From Candidatus Desantisbacteria bacterium CG2_30_40_21 (GTDB lineage: Bacteria > UBA9089 > CG2-30-40-21), in assembly GCA_001873945.1 (NCBI GenBank), contig MNYI01000136.1, positions 1 to 8,988 of the forward strand: a stretch of DNA of 8,988 nt, in the 5' to 3' direction. Below, piece after piece: positions 1 through 6,455 of this stretch. Numbering within the stretch: the stretch's first letter is position 1; the number at the start of each line of letters is the position of its first letter. Below the pieces are notes generated by a model. The model did not search any database. It had not been told where the DNA came from and saw only the letters and a program-made list of their open reading frames with translations. The position numbers were made by a program, and so were the translations under genes.

Positions 1-324
1 AGTTACGCATTTGCTGATCAAATTTGTAGTGCCAAAATGAGACTTTGCAATCTGTAACCAATTGATACTGTTAAACTTATTTTTTGAACTCATGAATTTT
101 GGGTAACCAAGTTGAGTACCCTTTTTACATTTCTCTGTTGTTGTGTTTGTCTGGGGGATTTTAGGTGGTTTCACGATGTCGCTGGATGGTGGCTTGGAAG
201 AAGTAGAAGAATTCTTGCGAAGTTTTGCTATCTCAGTTTCCAATTGGACAATATATTATTGCAGTTCTGCAATAATCGTTAAAAGTTCTTGTTCGTATAC
301 AATGTTCTTGTTGTCCTTGTTCAT
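1..324 (-). pseudogene. IS66-family transposase, N-terminal remnant with in-frame stop
   Basis: Minus-strand translation from an ATG at 324 reads MNKDNKNIVYEQELLTIIAE, then LQ and an in-frame TAA (256-258). It continues with LETEIAKLRKNSSTSSKPPS and SDIVKPPKIPQTN. The coiled-coil segment followed by LRKNSSTSSKPPSSD is the hallmark of the IS66 transposase N-terminus. The expected next block, of the type GxQPGHPKHER, appears as GTQLGYPKF. The adjacent frame supplies HE at about 94-89, so a frameshift there is likely, and the sequence after it is unrecognisable. The stop and probable frameshift mean it cannot make a functional transposase. The catalytic DDE domain would lie left of the window. 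Assignment is by recalled motif, not by a search. Confidence 0.75.
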
Positions 325-374
325 ATGATTACTATCGGAAATTTGCCACCAAGACTTTAATCTCTTCCAAAGGA

Positions 375-388
375 GTGTGAACGGTTAC
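375..388 (-). repeat. IS66-type terminal inverted repeat
   Basis: GTGTGAACGGTTAC on the plus strand is identical over 14 bases to the right end of the miniature element at 6442-6455. The match extends inward (AAAGGA versus AAAAGG) with one indel. It marks the outer boundary of the IS66 remnant. The downstream gene starts 29 nt beyond it, at 418. Confidence 0.7.
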
Positions 389-417
389 AAAGTATTTTTA
401 CAAGAAAAAGGGAAACT

Positions 418-1425
418 ATGACAAATCAAAATAGATACTGGGCATATTTCGATGAAGCATGGAAGAAAATTATAGAACGGTTCTTCCCACAACTTTTATG
501 TTTCTTTGTTCCTGAGCTTTATAAAACCGTAGATTTGTCAAAGGGAATTGATTTCTTAGATAAGGAAATGGAACAATTGTCCATGATCAGCGTAAAGGGT
601 GCAAAATATGTAGACAAATTAGCTAAGGTTTATCTCAAGGATGGAAATGAACAATGGATTCTGGTTCATATAGAGGTTCAAGGACAGCCTGACAAAGAGT
701 TTTCCCTTCGGATGTTTAGATATTTCTATCGGATATTTGACAGATATGGCAAGAGAATAGTGAGTATGGCCATATTGACTGGTTTAGAAAAAGACAAAGA
801 AGATGGGAAATACGAGCTTAAATCCTATGGTAGTGGGGTAGAATTCAGGTATCTTTCTTTCAGGTTGATGGATTATGATAAAGAAGGATTAGAGCAAGAT
901 TCTAATCCAATAGCCATGGTGGTTTTAGCATCTCAAGAAAAAGAAAGGGCGAAGAGAAAAGGTGAAAAGTTTAATACCAAGTTGTATCTGATAAGGAAGT
1001 TGTATGATAGAGGCTATGGGAAAGATGAGATACGGAGATTGTTTGAGTTCATTGATTGGGTTTTGCAACTAAACGATGAAGAAGAAGAACTAATATGGGA
1101 AGAAATAAAGGAATTAGAGGAGGTGCAGAAAATGCCATATGTTACAAGTGTAGAGAGAATTGGGATGAAAAAGGGAATGGAAATTGGAATTGAGAAGGGA
1201 ATTGAGAAGGGAATTGAGAAGGGAATTGAGAAGGGAATTGAGAAGGGAAGGCATAACGAATTAGTGTGGATGGTGCGGAATGTCCTGATAGAAAAATGGG
1301 GTAGAGAAATGGAAGGCTTAATTTCTTTTGTAGAGCAATCCCCTGCTGATATATTAGAAAATGTCCTTATACAAATCGTGCGAGGAGATAAAGATAAGGT
1401 TCAGTCTTTATTAAACTATTGTTAA
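418..1425 (+). CDS. Rpn-like PD-(D/E)XK nuclease / putative transposase family protein
   Basis: A 335-aa cytosolic protein with no signal peptide or membrane segment. The N-terminal region (about residues 10-170) resembles the Rpn recombination-promoting nuclease / PDDEXK 'putative transposase' family. Candidate catalytic residues are D66 and E86-x-Q88, in the contexts KYVDKLAKVYLKDG and WILVHIEVQGQ, followed by the RMFRYFYRIFDRYG block common in this family. Family members are thought to cut DNA and stimulate RecA-independent recombination; the function here is inferred. A helical linker leads to five perfect GIEK repeats (257-276) and a short conserved-looking tail. The ATG at 418 has an AAAAAGGG ribosome-binding site just upstream. 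The gene stands alone between an IS66 end and a family-B element, a typical setting for such genes. It appears intact. Confidence 0.8.
   Translation: MTNQNRYWAYFDEAWKKIIERFFPQLLCFFVPELYKTVDLSKGIDFLDKEMEQLSMISVKGAKYVDKLAKVYLKDGNEQWILVHIEVQGQPDKEFSLRMFRYFYRIFDRYGKRIVSMAILTGLEKDKEDGKYELKSYGSGVEFRYLSFRLMDYDKEGLEQDSNPIAMVVLASQEKERAKRKGEKFNTKLYLIRKLYDRGYGKDEIRRLFEFIDWVLQLNDEEEELIWEEIKELEEVQKMPYVTSVERIGMKKGMEIGIEKGIEKGIEKGIEKGIEKGRHNELVWMVRNVLIEKWGREMEGLISFVEQSPADILENVLIQIVRGDKDKVQSLLNYC
1186..1245 (+). repeat. Five perfect 12-bp tandem repeats inside the Rpn-like gene
   Basis: GGAATTGAGAAG is repeated five times without a mismatch, encoding (Gly-Ile-Glu-Lys)5, with degenerate copies just upstream (KKGMEIG). 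Because the unit is a multiple of three, slippage would lengthen or shorten the protein without breaking the frame. Confidence 0.95.
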
Positions 1426-1475
1426 GTTGACTTTGTTAAATTAGCCACAAATGGCACGAATGGAAAGAAAAAAGG

Positions 1476-1672
1476 GTAACTACTCAGGTAAAGGAATTTA
1501 CCACAAAGGCACAAAGGTATACAGTAACTATTTGTAGCTCTATTGGACGGAAAAAACTACGAAATACGCGAAAGACCACGAAAATTAATAATCAGAAGGA
1601 ATTTGTGAATCAGAATTTTTCACGGTTTTTTTGCGATTTTCGCAAGTTATCTCTTTAAGCTTGAGTAGTTAC
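1476..1672 (+). mobile_element. Family-B miniature inverted-repeat element, copy 1 (complete)
   Basis: A 197-bp non-coding element bounded by GTAACTACTCA (1476-1486) and its inverse TGAGTAGTTAC (1662-1672). The interior holds the tandem octamer CACAAAGG x2 (1502-1517) and several ACGAAA/CGCGAAA-like words. The stretch 1499-1672 recurs inverted at 3688-3861 with roughly 90% identity by hand alignment. The first 33 bases also match copy 3 at 8759. No convincing target duplication flanks it (AAAAAAGG left, TATTTGTG right). It has no ORF, so any movement would need a transposase acting in trans. Confidence 0.78.
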
Positions 1673-1847
1673 TATTTGTGCATATTTATACTCTACATGA
1701 CACTGGAAAGTTGACGCGACACAAGAGTGTTAATTCTGCTTTCAAGGTTGACCCCATGCCTCCCTGACCCCTCACAGATTGATATTGCGATTGAGACTAT
1801 TGCTTTCCGATTTTGTCCTTAAAATAACAGGAGGAAATAAAATAAAT
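1673..1847 (+). other. Leader region upstream of the iron-sulfur subunit gene
   Basis: These 175 bases between the family-B element and the ATG at 1848 contain no ORF with coding character. I found no -35/-10 pair with good hexamers and normal spacing, so the promoter of the downstream pair is unplaced. Together with copy 1 this accounts for the gap after the Rpn-like gene. The remaining 1426-1475 shows only a tandem 9-mer pair (CACAAATGG/CACGAATGG, 1446-1463). Confidence 0.5.
1829..1834 (+). promoter_or_regulatory. Ribosome-binding site fixing the start at 1848
   Basis: AGGAGG lies 13 nt before the ATG at 1848. The reading frame is open upstream to a TTG at 1779, but that start has no Shine-Dalgarno sequence and would add 23 residues unlike the family. 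ATG 1848 is therefore preferred, although the spacing is longer than usual. Confidence 0.75.
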
Positions 1848-2843
1848 ATGCAGTATACCATAAACAATCTAAAAGTATTGATCGACGAGTTAATCAAAAA
1901 TTACCTTGTCTATTCCCCCAAAAGGGTAAATAAAACCACCACTCTGTATGGTTCAATAGCCTCCTTTAGTGAGTATGACAGCGAGGTGTTGCTCACAAAT
2001 ACAACGGCAAAGGGTCTAATTTACTCACAGTCAGAGAGATTATTCGATATTAAGAAGAGGGCAGATGCGGTTGGATTAATAGAAGAAGATATGGTAAAAA
2101 AAACCATCATTTTTGGATGCAGACCCTGTGATGCGAGGGGATTTAGCTTGTTGGATACATTGTTCGATTGGGACAACTATAGGGATGAGTATTATTTCAG
2201 AAAAAGAGATAATACAGCAGTTATTTCCATCTCTTGTGGACAGCCTGAGACAACTTGCTTTTGTACCTCATTTAAGGATGGGGGGCCGGATAGCACGGTT
2301 GGTAGTGATTTATTATTAACCTTAATAAAGGATATCTATCTGGTGGATGTGGTCACAGACAAAGGTAAAAAGATAGTAGAAGATTACCAGTCATACTTTT
2401 ATCAGACCACAGAAGATATTGCCGAAAAAAATGAAAACAGAATGCCGGAAAAAATAAACATGGGGGTAATTAAGCAAAGGCTGGATGATTCCTTTGAGTC
2501 CCCTTACTGGGACACAGTTCATCTGCCATGTCTGAAATGTGGGGTTTGTACCTTTGTCTGTCCTACCTGCTATTGCTTTGATATAACAGAAAAGGAATTT
2601 GATTATACTTGTGGTGAAAGGAATCGAACATGGGATACCTGTATGTCTGAAATATTTACCAGAATGGCTGGCGGGGCTAACCCAAGACTTGATCCAAAAA
2701 GAAGATTCAGACAGCGGATGATGCATAAATTCAAATACCATGTGGATAATTTCAATGAGGAGCTTTGTACTGGTTGTGGTCGGTGTATAAAATATTGTCC
2801 GGCAGGGGTTGATGTCAGAAAGGTTCTGGAAGAGGTGAAATAA
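1848..2843 (+). CDS. 4Fe-4S electron-transfer subunit, HydB/AsrA/FlxB-like (beta subunit)
   Basis: A 331-aa soluble iron-sulfur protein. Two clusters are visible near the C-terminus: C228xxC231xxC234xxxC238P and C307xxC310xxC313xxxC317P, each able to bind a [4Fe-4S] centre. Further cysteines (C241, C243, and C130/C137/C139 in SCGQPETTCFC) and the GCRPCDARG block at 90-98 are typical of sulfhydrogenase beta, anaerobic sulfite reductase A and Flx-type flavin-oxidoreductase subunits. Such proteins pass electrons between a partner FAD/NAD(P) subunit and a catalytic module. The partner gene follows after only 2 nt. No catalytic subunit (NiFe large/small, siroheme AsrC or HdrABC) is in the window. 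Length is normal and no disruption is seen. The family is clear but the exact complex cannot be named. Confidence 0.85.
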   Translation: MQYTINNLKVLIDELIKNYLVYSPKRVNKTTTLYGSIASFSEYDSEVLLTNTTAKGLIYSQSERLFDIKKRADAVGLIEEDMVKKTIIFGCRPCDARGFSLLDTLFDWDNYRDEYYFRKRDNTAVISISCGQPETTCFCTSFKDGGPDSTVGSDLLLTLIKDIYLVDVVTDKGKKIVEDYQSYFYQTTEDIAEKNENRMPEKINMGVIKQRLDDSFESPYWDTVHLPCLKCGVCTFVCPTCYCFDITEKEFDYTCGERNRTWDTCMSEIFTRMAGGANPRLDPKRRFRQRMMHKFKYHVDNFNEELCTGCGRCIKYCPAGVDVRKVLEEVK

Positions 2844-2845
2844 AA

Positions 2846-3679
2846 ATGCAAAATACAAATATTTATTTGCCCCATATTGCCAAGGTTGTAGAGATAAAGG
2901 AAGAAACCCAGGATGTCAAAAGTTTCAGGTTTGAGTTTGTTGAACTCAAGCTACGGGAAAATTTCACATGGAAGGCAGGACAATTTCTCATCCTGTCAAT
3001 TTTTGGGGTTGGGGAGGCAGTTTTTACCTTTGCCAATCCACAGACTCGAAAAGAATTCGTTGAGTGCAGCATCAGAAAGGTTGGGCTTGTGACAGAGGCT
3101 ATTCATGAATTAGAGGTAGGTGATACAGTTGGTATCAGGGGTCCTTATGGGAATTGGTTTCCATTTGAGGAGTTTGGGAGCAAAAATCTATTGTTTGTAG
3201 CTGGTGGAATAGGCATTGCGGCATTGCGTTCCTCTATTGAATACAGCATGGATACAAGAAATGATTATGGCAAGATTACCATACTCTACGGGGCAAGAAG
3301 CCCCATGGATATTTGCTATAAGGATAAAATCGTAGAGTGGCAGAATAGTGATAATGTGGAAGTAGCTTTAACTGTTGATAGGGGCAATGATGAGTGGAAG
3401 CATAGGGTGGGACTGATTCCGACTATCTTGAAGGAAATGAATCCTGCAGCAGAAAATACAGTGGCTATCATCTGCGGTCCGCCAATCATGATAAAGTTTA
3501 CCTTAAAGGCTTTATCAGAATTAGGGTTTACAAATGACAATATTGTGACTACACTTGAGATGAAGATGAAGTGTGGTCTTGGAAAATGCGGCCGGTGTAA
3601 TATCGGGAATATCTATGTTTGCAAGGATGGTCCTGTGTTTTCGTATGAACAGATAGAAGGGTTGCCTGATGAATATTAG
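2846..3679 (+). CDS. FAD/NAD(P)-binding oxidoreductase, HydG/AsrB/FlxA-like (gamma subunit)
   Basis: A 277-aa protein of the ferredoxin-reductase fold. An FAD-binding barrel occupies about 8-105, with GEAVFTFANP at 56-65 and RGPYGNWFP at 98-106. A nucleotide-binding domain follows, with VAGGIG at 118-123, LYGARSP at 147-153 and CGPPIM at 210-215. A C-terminal [2Fe-2S] site is formed by C243, C248, C251 and C259 (CGLGKCGRC...VC), as in dihydroorotate dehydrogenase electron-transfer subunits and HydG/AsrB. It should exchange electrons between NAD(P)H and the preceding iron-sulfur subunit. The ATG at 2846 has AGAGGTG 8 nt upstream and starts 2 nt after the preceding stop, so the two are probably co-translated. 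The C-terminus (GPVFSYEQIEGLPDEY) looks family-normal, so the gene is complete. Eight bases after its stop, family-B copy 2 begins. Confidence 0.87.
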   Translation: MQNTNIYLPHIAKVVEIKEETQDVKSFRFEFVELKLRENFTWKAGQFLILSIFGVGEAVFTFANPQTRKEFVECSIRKVGLVTEAIHELEVGDTVGIRGPYGNWFPFEEFGSKNLLFVAGGIGIAALRSSIEYSMDTRNDYGKITILYGARSPMDICYKDKIVEWQNSDNVEVALTVDRGNDEWKHRVGLIPTILKEMNPAAENTVAIICGPPIMIKFTLKALSELGFTNDNIVTTLEMKMKCGLGKCGRCNIGNIYVCKDGPVFSYEQIEGLPDEY

Positions 3680-3687
3680 GAGCCAGG

Positions 3688-3866
3688 GTAACTACTCAGC
3701 TATCAAGAGATAACTTGCGAAAAACGCAAAAAAACGCGAAAAATTCTGATTCACAAATTCCTTCTGATTATTAATTTTCGCTGTTTTTCGCGTATTTCGT
3801 AGTTTTTCCGTCCAATATAGCTACAAATAGTTACTGTATACCTTTGTGCCTTTGTGGTTAATTCCG
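3688..3866 (-). mobile_element. Family-B miniature inverted-repeat element, copy 2 (inverted, truncated)
   Basis: Starts with GTAACTACTCA (3688-3698) and is the reverse complement of copy 1 over about 175 bp, with roughly a dozen mismatches and three or four short indels. The match stops after TTTGTGGTTAATTCC near 3866. The last 18 or so bases expected from copy 1 (CTTTACCTGAGTAGTTAC) are missing, so the outer terminal repeat is lost. Copies 1 and 2 therefore face each other around the electron-transfer gene pair, with their intact ends pointing inward. Confidence 0.78.
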
Positions 3867-3897
3867 ATTGCACGGGTCGCAACAATTTGGCATAACT

Positions 3898-3973
3898 CTG
3901 GATTCCCGCCGGAGTTTACCCTCGTGGAAACGGGGGCGGGAATGACAGCCTTCATGCCCCCGGGAACGGTTAT
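3898..3973 (-). mobile_element. Degenerate family-A (IS66-type) miniature element downstream of secG
   Basis: Plus strand 3938-3960 reads GGGAATGACAGCCTTCATGC then CCC. It differs at only two positions from the matching stretch of the element at 6353-6455, read on that element's minus strand. The similarity continues to GGGAACGGTTAT (3962-3973), a worn version of the terminal GTGAACGATTAC, and inward to TCGTGGAAACGG. The left boundary is uncertain and no target duplication is visible. It lies between the truncated family-B copy 2 and the secG stop codon. Confidence 0.55.
3902..3943 (-). repeat. Palindromic hairpin 3' of secG
   Basis: ATTCCCGCC (3902-3910) pairs perfectly with GGCGGGAAT (3935-3943), and GTTT-CC/GG-AAAC forms a second smaller stem in the loop. 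The 'ATTCCCGCC...GGCGGGAAT' form resembles dispersed REP-like palindromes seen in many bacterial genomes. It lies 34 nt beyond the secG stop, so it could stabilise or end the operon transcript. No U-run follows on the minus strand, so it is not a textbook intrinsic terminator. Confidence 0.65.
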
Positions 3974-3976
3974 TCC

Positions 3977-4306
3977 TTACTTAACCGGTGCTGGCTGAGT
4001 CTGTTGTTGTGCAGGGGCAGCTTGTTGTTGGGCCGGTGGTGCGGACAACATTCCTTTGCGTTGTGCCACTGATACCTGCTTGGGCAGGATGATTGCCAGA
4101 AGCAGGGATGCAATCATGAAAAGAGTTACACCGCCAGCTGTGATACGAGTCATGATATTTCCTCGTCTTGTACCCCAAATAGTCTCAGATGCACCACCAC
4201 CAAAGGCAGATGCCAATCCACCACCCTTGCCAGCTTGCAAAAGTATGATAAGAATCAACATTGCACAAAGGGTATAGTGTAAGATAATCAATAAAATCGT
4301 AGCCAT
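3977..4306 (-). CDS. secG: Preprotein translocase subunit SecG
   Basis: A 109-aa inner-membrane protein with the SecG plan. The first membrane helix is about 3-24. The signature loop LLQAGKGGGLASAFGGG follows (22-38), and the second helix is about 57-75. SecG joins SecY and SecE in the protein-export channel and aids the SecA cycle. The C-terminal tail from residue 88 is low-complexity Ala/Pro/Gln (APPAQQQAAPAQQQTQPAP), a common and variable feature. The ATG at 4306 has a strong AAAGGAGG site (4313-4320) 6 nt upstream, 15 nt after the apgM stop. It is the last gene of the glycolytic operon; tpiA-secG proximity is widespread in bacteria. An overlapping minus-strand frame at 3981-4178 is a shadow. 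Confidence 0.93.
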   Translation of the reverse strand: MATILLIILHYTLCAMLILIILLQAGKGGGLASAFGGGASETIWGTRRGNIMTRITAGGVTLFMIASLLLAIILPKQVSVAQRKGMLSAPPAQQQAAPAQQQTQPAPVK

Positions 4307-4321
4307 AACGAACCTCCTTTT

Positions 4322-5521
4322 TTACGCTCCATATTTTGTTAATTTCAAAGCATTTGCCATTGCCAGAGACATGACCTGCATGGCTGGTATCCTTCCAATT
4401 CCACCTTTAGCACATTCTTTTTCTGAAAACTGTACCACATCATCCTTACCTGTATATTTACCATGAATAAGAATAGGTACCGGATGCCAGCTATGACCCT
4501 TTAATACTGCTGGGGTAGAATGGTCACCAGTAACAATCAATACATTTGGATTTAATTCTAACAGACCATGGATATAAGCATCCACATCCTCCAGAACAGC
4601 AACCTTTTTCTCAAAATTTCCATCCTCACCAGCACTGTCTGTATATTTTACATGAAGATAAAAGAAATCATATTTATCAAAATTTTGCCTCAAGCACTCA
4701 AATTCATCACTCAACCTCTCCCCAACAGGTAAGATTTCCATACCAGCCAACCTTGCCAACCCACGGTACATGGGATAGCTGGCAATAGCTGCTGCCCTTA
4801 GTTTGTATCTTTCATGGAATGATGGCAATTTCTGTTGTTTGGCAAATCCCCTTAACAGGATCATATTAGCTGGATGAGAGCTTGCCAATCTTTTTTTGAC
4901 CTCTTCGATGAATTTAGTCACAATACCCGCAGTGGAAGCAGCTAATGGACCAAGTGGTTTTACAGGTAATGGCGCAAGTCCTTCCCTTTGCGGATCTGTC
5001 TCAGAAAGGGCATCATCCAATCCATTACCTCGAAAGATTATAGCCACACGATGCTCTTTAACAGGCTTAATAAATACCTTTACACCATTTATCTCTATGC
5101 CTTCTAATAGCTTACAGACCTGAATAGTTGCTTCTGTAGAGATTCGTCCTGCCCGTCTATCAGTGATCCGTCCATTCTTATCCATGGTAGCCAGATTGCC
5201 TCGGACAGCCAGATCACCATATTCAAGTGGAAAATCAATCCCCAATGCCTCAAGCAAACCCCTGCCTATTTTATATTCAAGCGGATTATAGCCAAACAAT
5301 GACAGATGTGCTGGTCCACTGCCAGGTGTTATCCCAGGAGCTATAGGATCTGTTACGCCACAAGTAGAATCCCTTGCCAGAGCATCAAGGTTTGGAATAT
5401 TTGCTGTTTCAAGTTCTGTCCTGCCAGATTCATTTGGGATACCAGACAGACCATCAATAACTACAAGAACTATTTTTGAGTCTGTAACTATAGATAACTG
5501 TTCAACAAGTTTATTTGTCAT
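4322..5521 (-). CDS. apgM: 2,3-bisphosphoglycerate-independent phosphoglycerate mutase, archaeal type
   Basis: A 399-aa cytosolic enzyme of the alkaline-phosphatase superfamily that interconverts 3- and 2-phosphoglycerate without 2,3-bisphosphoglycerate. Visible elements are the first metal-site Asp in VVIDGLSG (D23) and the predicted phosphoserine in GITPGSGPAHLSLFGYNP (S68). VKYTDSAGEDG around D295, and TGDHSTP (D333, H334) with KGHSWHP (H343), supply the remaining metal ligands. Length and motif order match ApgM (COG3635-like) rather than the longer bacterial GpmI. The ATG at 5521 is preferred over an adjacent TTG at 5524. Its ribosome-binding site is weak (AAAGGGAT, with a long spacing of more than 10 nt). 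It sits 54 nt after tpiA and 15 nt before secG, so it is co-transcribed with the other glycolytic genes. Residue roles are recalled from the family. Confidence 0.88.
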   Translation of the reverse strand: MTNKLVEQLSIVTDSKIVLVVIDGLSGIPNESGRTELETANIPNLDALARDSTCGVTDPIAPGITPGSGPAHLSLFGYNPLEYKIGRGLLEALGIDFPLEYGDLAVRGNLATMDKNGRITDRRAGRISTEATIQVCKLLEGIEINGVKVFIKPVKEHRVAIIFRGNGLDDALSETDPQREGLAPLPVKPLGPLAASTAGIVTKFIEEVKKRLASSHPANMILLRGFAKQQKLPSFHERYKLRAAAIASYPMYRGLARLAGMEILPVGERLSDEFECLRQNFDKYDFFYLHVKYTDSAGEDGNFEKKVAVLEDVDAYIHGLLELNPNVLIVTGDHSTPAVLKGHSWHPVPILIHGKYTGKDDVVQFSEKECAKGGIGRIPAMQVMSLAMANALKLTKYGA

Positions 5522-5575
5522 CAAAAAAATTACATCCCTTTTTTTATGTATTCGGCAAAATCATAATTTATTCCC

Positions 5576-6331
5576 TTACAGGGTATATCTTGCTATCTTG
5601 ACAAATGATTCTACATCAAGGCTTGCACCACCGACAAGTGCCCCGTCAATCTCTGGTTGAGCCATCAAAATGCCAATATTATCAGGCCTGACACTTCCGC
5701 CATATTGAATCCTGACCATTGAAGCAACTCGCTTATCATAGAGACTGATAATGGTTCCCCGAATAAAGGCGTGCATCTTATTTGCATCCTCAGGGCTGGC
5801 AGTTTTGCCGGTACCAATTGCCCATAAGGGTTCATAAGCAATAACTGTTCTTGCCATTTCATCCTTAGAGATGTCTTGCAGGTTTCTTACCAACTGGCTA
5901 TGAATCACATCCTCTGCCTTACCCTTTTCCCTTTCCTCAAGTTTTTCACCGACACACAGGATTGGCTTCATTCGATAATTCAGGGCAGCCTTCATCTTCA
6001 GATTGATTATCTCATTTGTTTCTCCAAGTATTTCTCTTCGTTCAGAATGACCAAGGATTACAAAATGTACCCCAATATCAGCCAGCATCAATGGGGATAT
6101 TTCACCAGTATATGCTCCGGCTGACTCATAATACATATTTTGTGCCCCAAAAAGGATATTAGTATCTCGCACCACATTGGCAACAGCATGCAAGGCAGTA
6201 AATGGCGGAAAAACAACAATCTCCATATCCGGGCAGTCATTCATGGTTTCAACCATCTCCTTAACAAACTCCACAGCTTTTTTTACAGTTTTATTCATCT
6301 TCCAGTTTCCAGCAATTATTGGTTTTCTCAT
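5576..6331 (-). CDS. tpiA: Triose-phosphate isomerase
   Basis: A 251-aa cytosolic TIM-barrel enzyme interconverting dihydroxyacetone phosphate and glyceraldehyde 3-phosphate. All key elements are present: AGNWKMN (N9, K11), the electrophile H95 in ILGHSERR, the catalytic base E167 in AYEPLWAIGTGKTA with the mobile loop after it, and the phosphate-binding YGGSV (210-214) and GALVGGASL. Length is standard. The frame is open upstream to a GTG at 6364, but that codon lies in the terminal repeat of an inserted element. The ATG at 6331, with AAGGAG 6 nt upstream, gives the canonical MRKPIIAGNWKMNK start. It is third in the gap-pgk-tpiA-apgM-secG operon. The 174-nt gap from pgk is inflated by the insertion. 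Confidence 0.97.
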   Translation of the reverse strand: MRKPIIAGNWKMNKTVKKAVEFVKEMVETMNDCPDMEIVVFPPFTALHAVANVVRDTNILFGAQNMYYESAGAYTGEISPLMLADIGVHFVILGHSERREILGETNEIINLKMKAALNYRMKPILCVGEKLEEREKGKAEDVIHSQLVRNLQDISKDEMARTVIAYEPLWAIGTGKTASPEDANKMHAFIRGTIISLYDKRVASMVRIQYGGSVRPDNIGILMAQPEIDGALVGGASLDVESFVKIARYTL

Positions 6332-6337
6332 TATATT

Positions 6338-6343
6338 CTCCTT
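6338..6343 (-). promoter_or_regulatory. Ribosome-binding site of tpiA
   Basis: AAGGAG on the minus strand, 6 nt before the ATG at 6331. It decides the start against the upstream GTG at 6364. The left target duplication of the inserted element (6345-6352) abuts this site with one base between. Confidence 0.85.
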
Positions 6344-6352
6344 GCATTTATC

Positions 6353-6455
6353 GTAATCGTTCACTGGGACATGAAGGCTGTTATTCCCTTAACCGTTTAT
6401 GGGAGCACGAAGATTGTCCTTCTTGCGGCTGTCATTAAAAGGTGTGAACGGTTAC
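6353..6455. mobile_element. Family-A miniature element (IS66-type ends) with 8-bp target duplication
   Basis: A 103-bp non-coding element with 12-bp terminal inverted repeats that differ at one position: GTAATCGTTCAC (6353-6364) and GTGAACGGTTAC (6444-6455). It is flanked by the identical octamer CATTTATC at 6345-6352 and 6456-6463. GTAA-type ends plus an 8-bp duplication match IS66-family transposition. The right end is identical over 14 bases to the IS66 remnant's end at 375-388. It lies between pgk and tpiA. Removing it and one duplication would leave about 63 nt between the genes, close to the tpiA-apgM spacing. Confidence 0.85.

Larger units (their letters stand above)
1..388 (-). mobile_element. 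End of a decayed IS66-family insertion sequence (partial)
   Basis: One end of an IS66-type element, read on the minus strand from 388 leftwards and leaving the window at position 1. It begins with the terminal sequence GTAACCGTTCACAC (complement of 375-388) and is followed 64 nt later by the start of a broken IS66-type transposase. From family knowledge, IS66 elements start with GTAA and make 8-bp target duplications. The other end lies outside the window, so duplication and length cannot be judged. No tnpA/tnpB genes lie between the end and the transposase, which fits the single-ORF branch of the family. Confidence 0.72.

Noticed and set aside
1..6. AGTTAC at the window edge, matching the last bases of a family-B end
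   Set aside because: Six bases are too few. The rest of the element would lie outside the window.
143..328. A 61-codon plus-strand open frame
   Set aside because: It runs antisense to the IS66 transposase remnant, whose minus-strand translation has the recognisable KNSSTSSKPPSSD motif. The plus-strand product resembles nothing and has no ribosome-binding site.
1446..1463. Tandem 9-mer CACAAATGG/CACGAATGG
   Set aside because: Only two imperfect units. It may be part of older repeat debris but supports no feature alone.
1779..1847. Upstream TTG extension of the iron-sulfur subunit
   Set aside because: No Shine-Dalgarno sequence at 1779, whereas AGGAGG precedes the ATG at 1848, where a family-like N-terminus begins.
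2391..2875. Minus-strand open frames under the iron-sulfur subunit gene
   Set aside because: They overlap a strongly supported gene with intact cysteine clusters on the plus strand and show no domain of their own.
3898..3948. Intrinsic terminator for the glycolytic operon
   Set aside because: The stem is good but no U-tract follows on the minus strand, so it is reported as a palindrome only.
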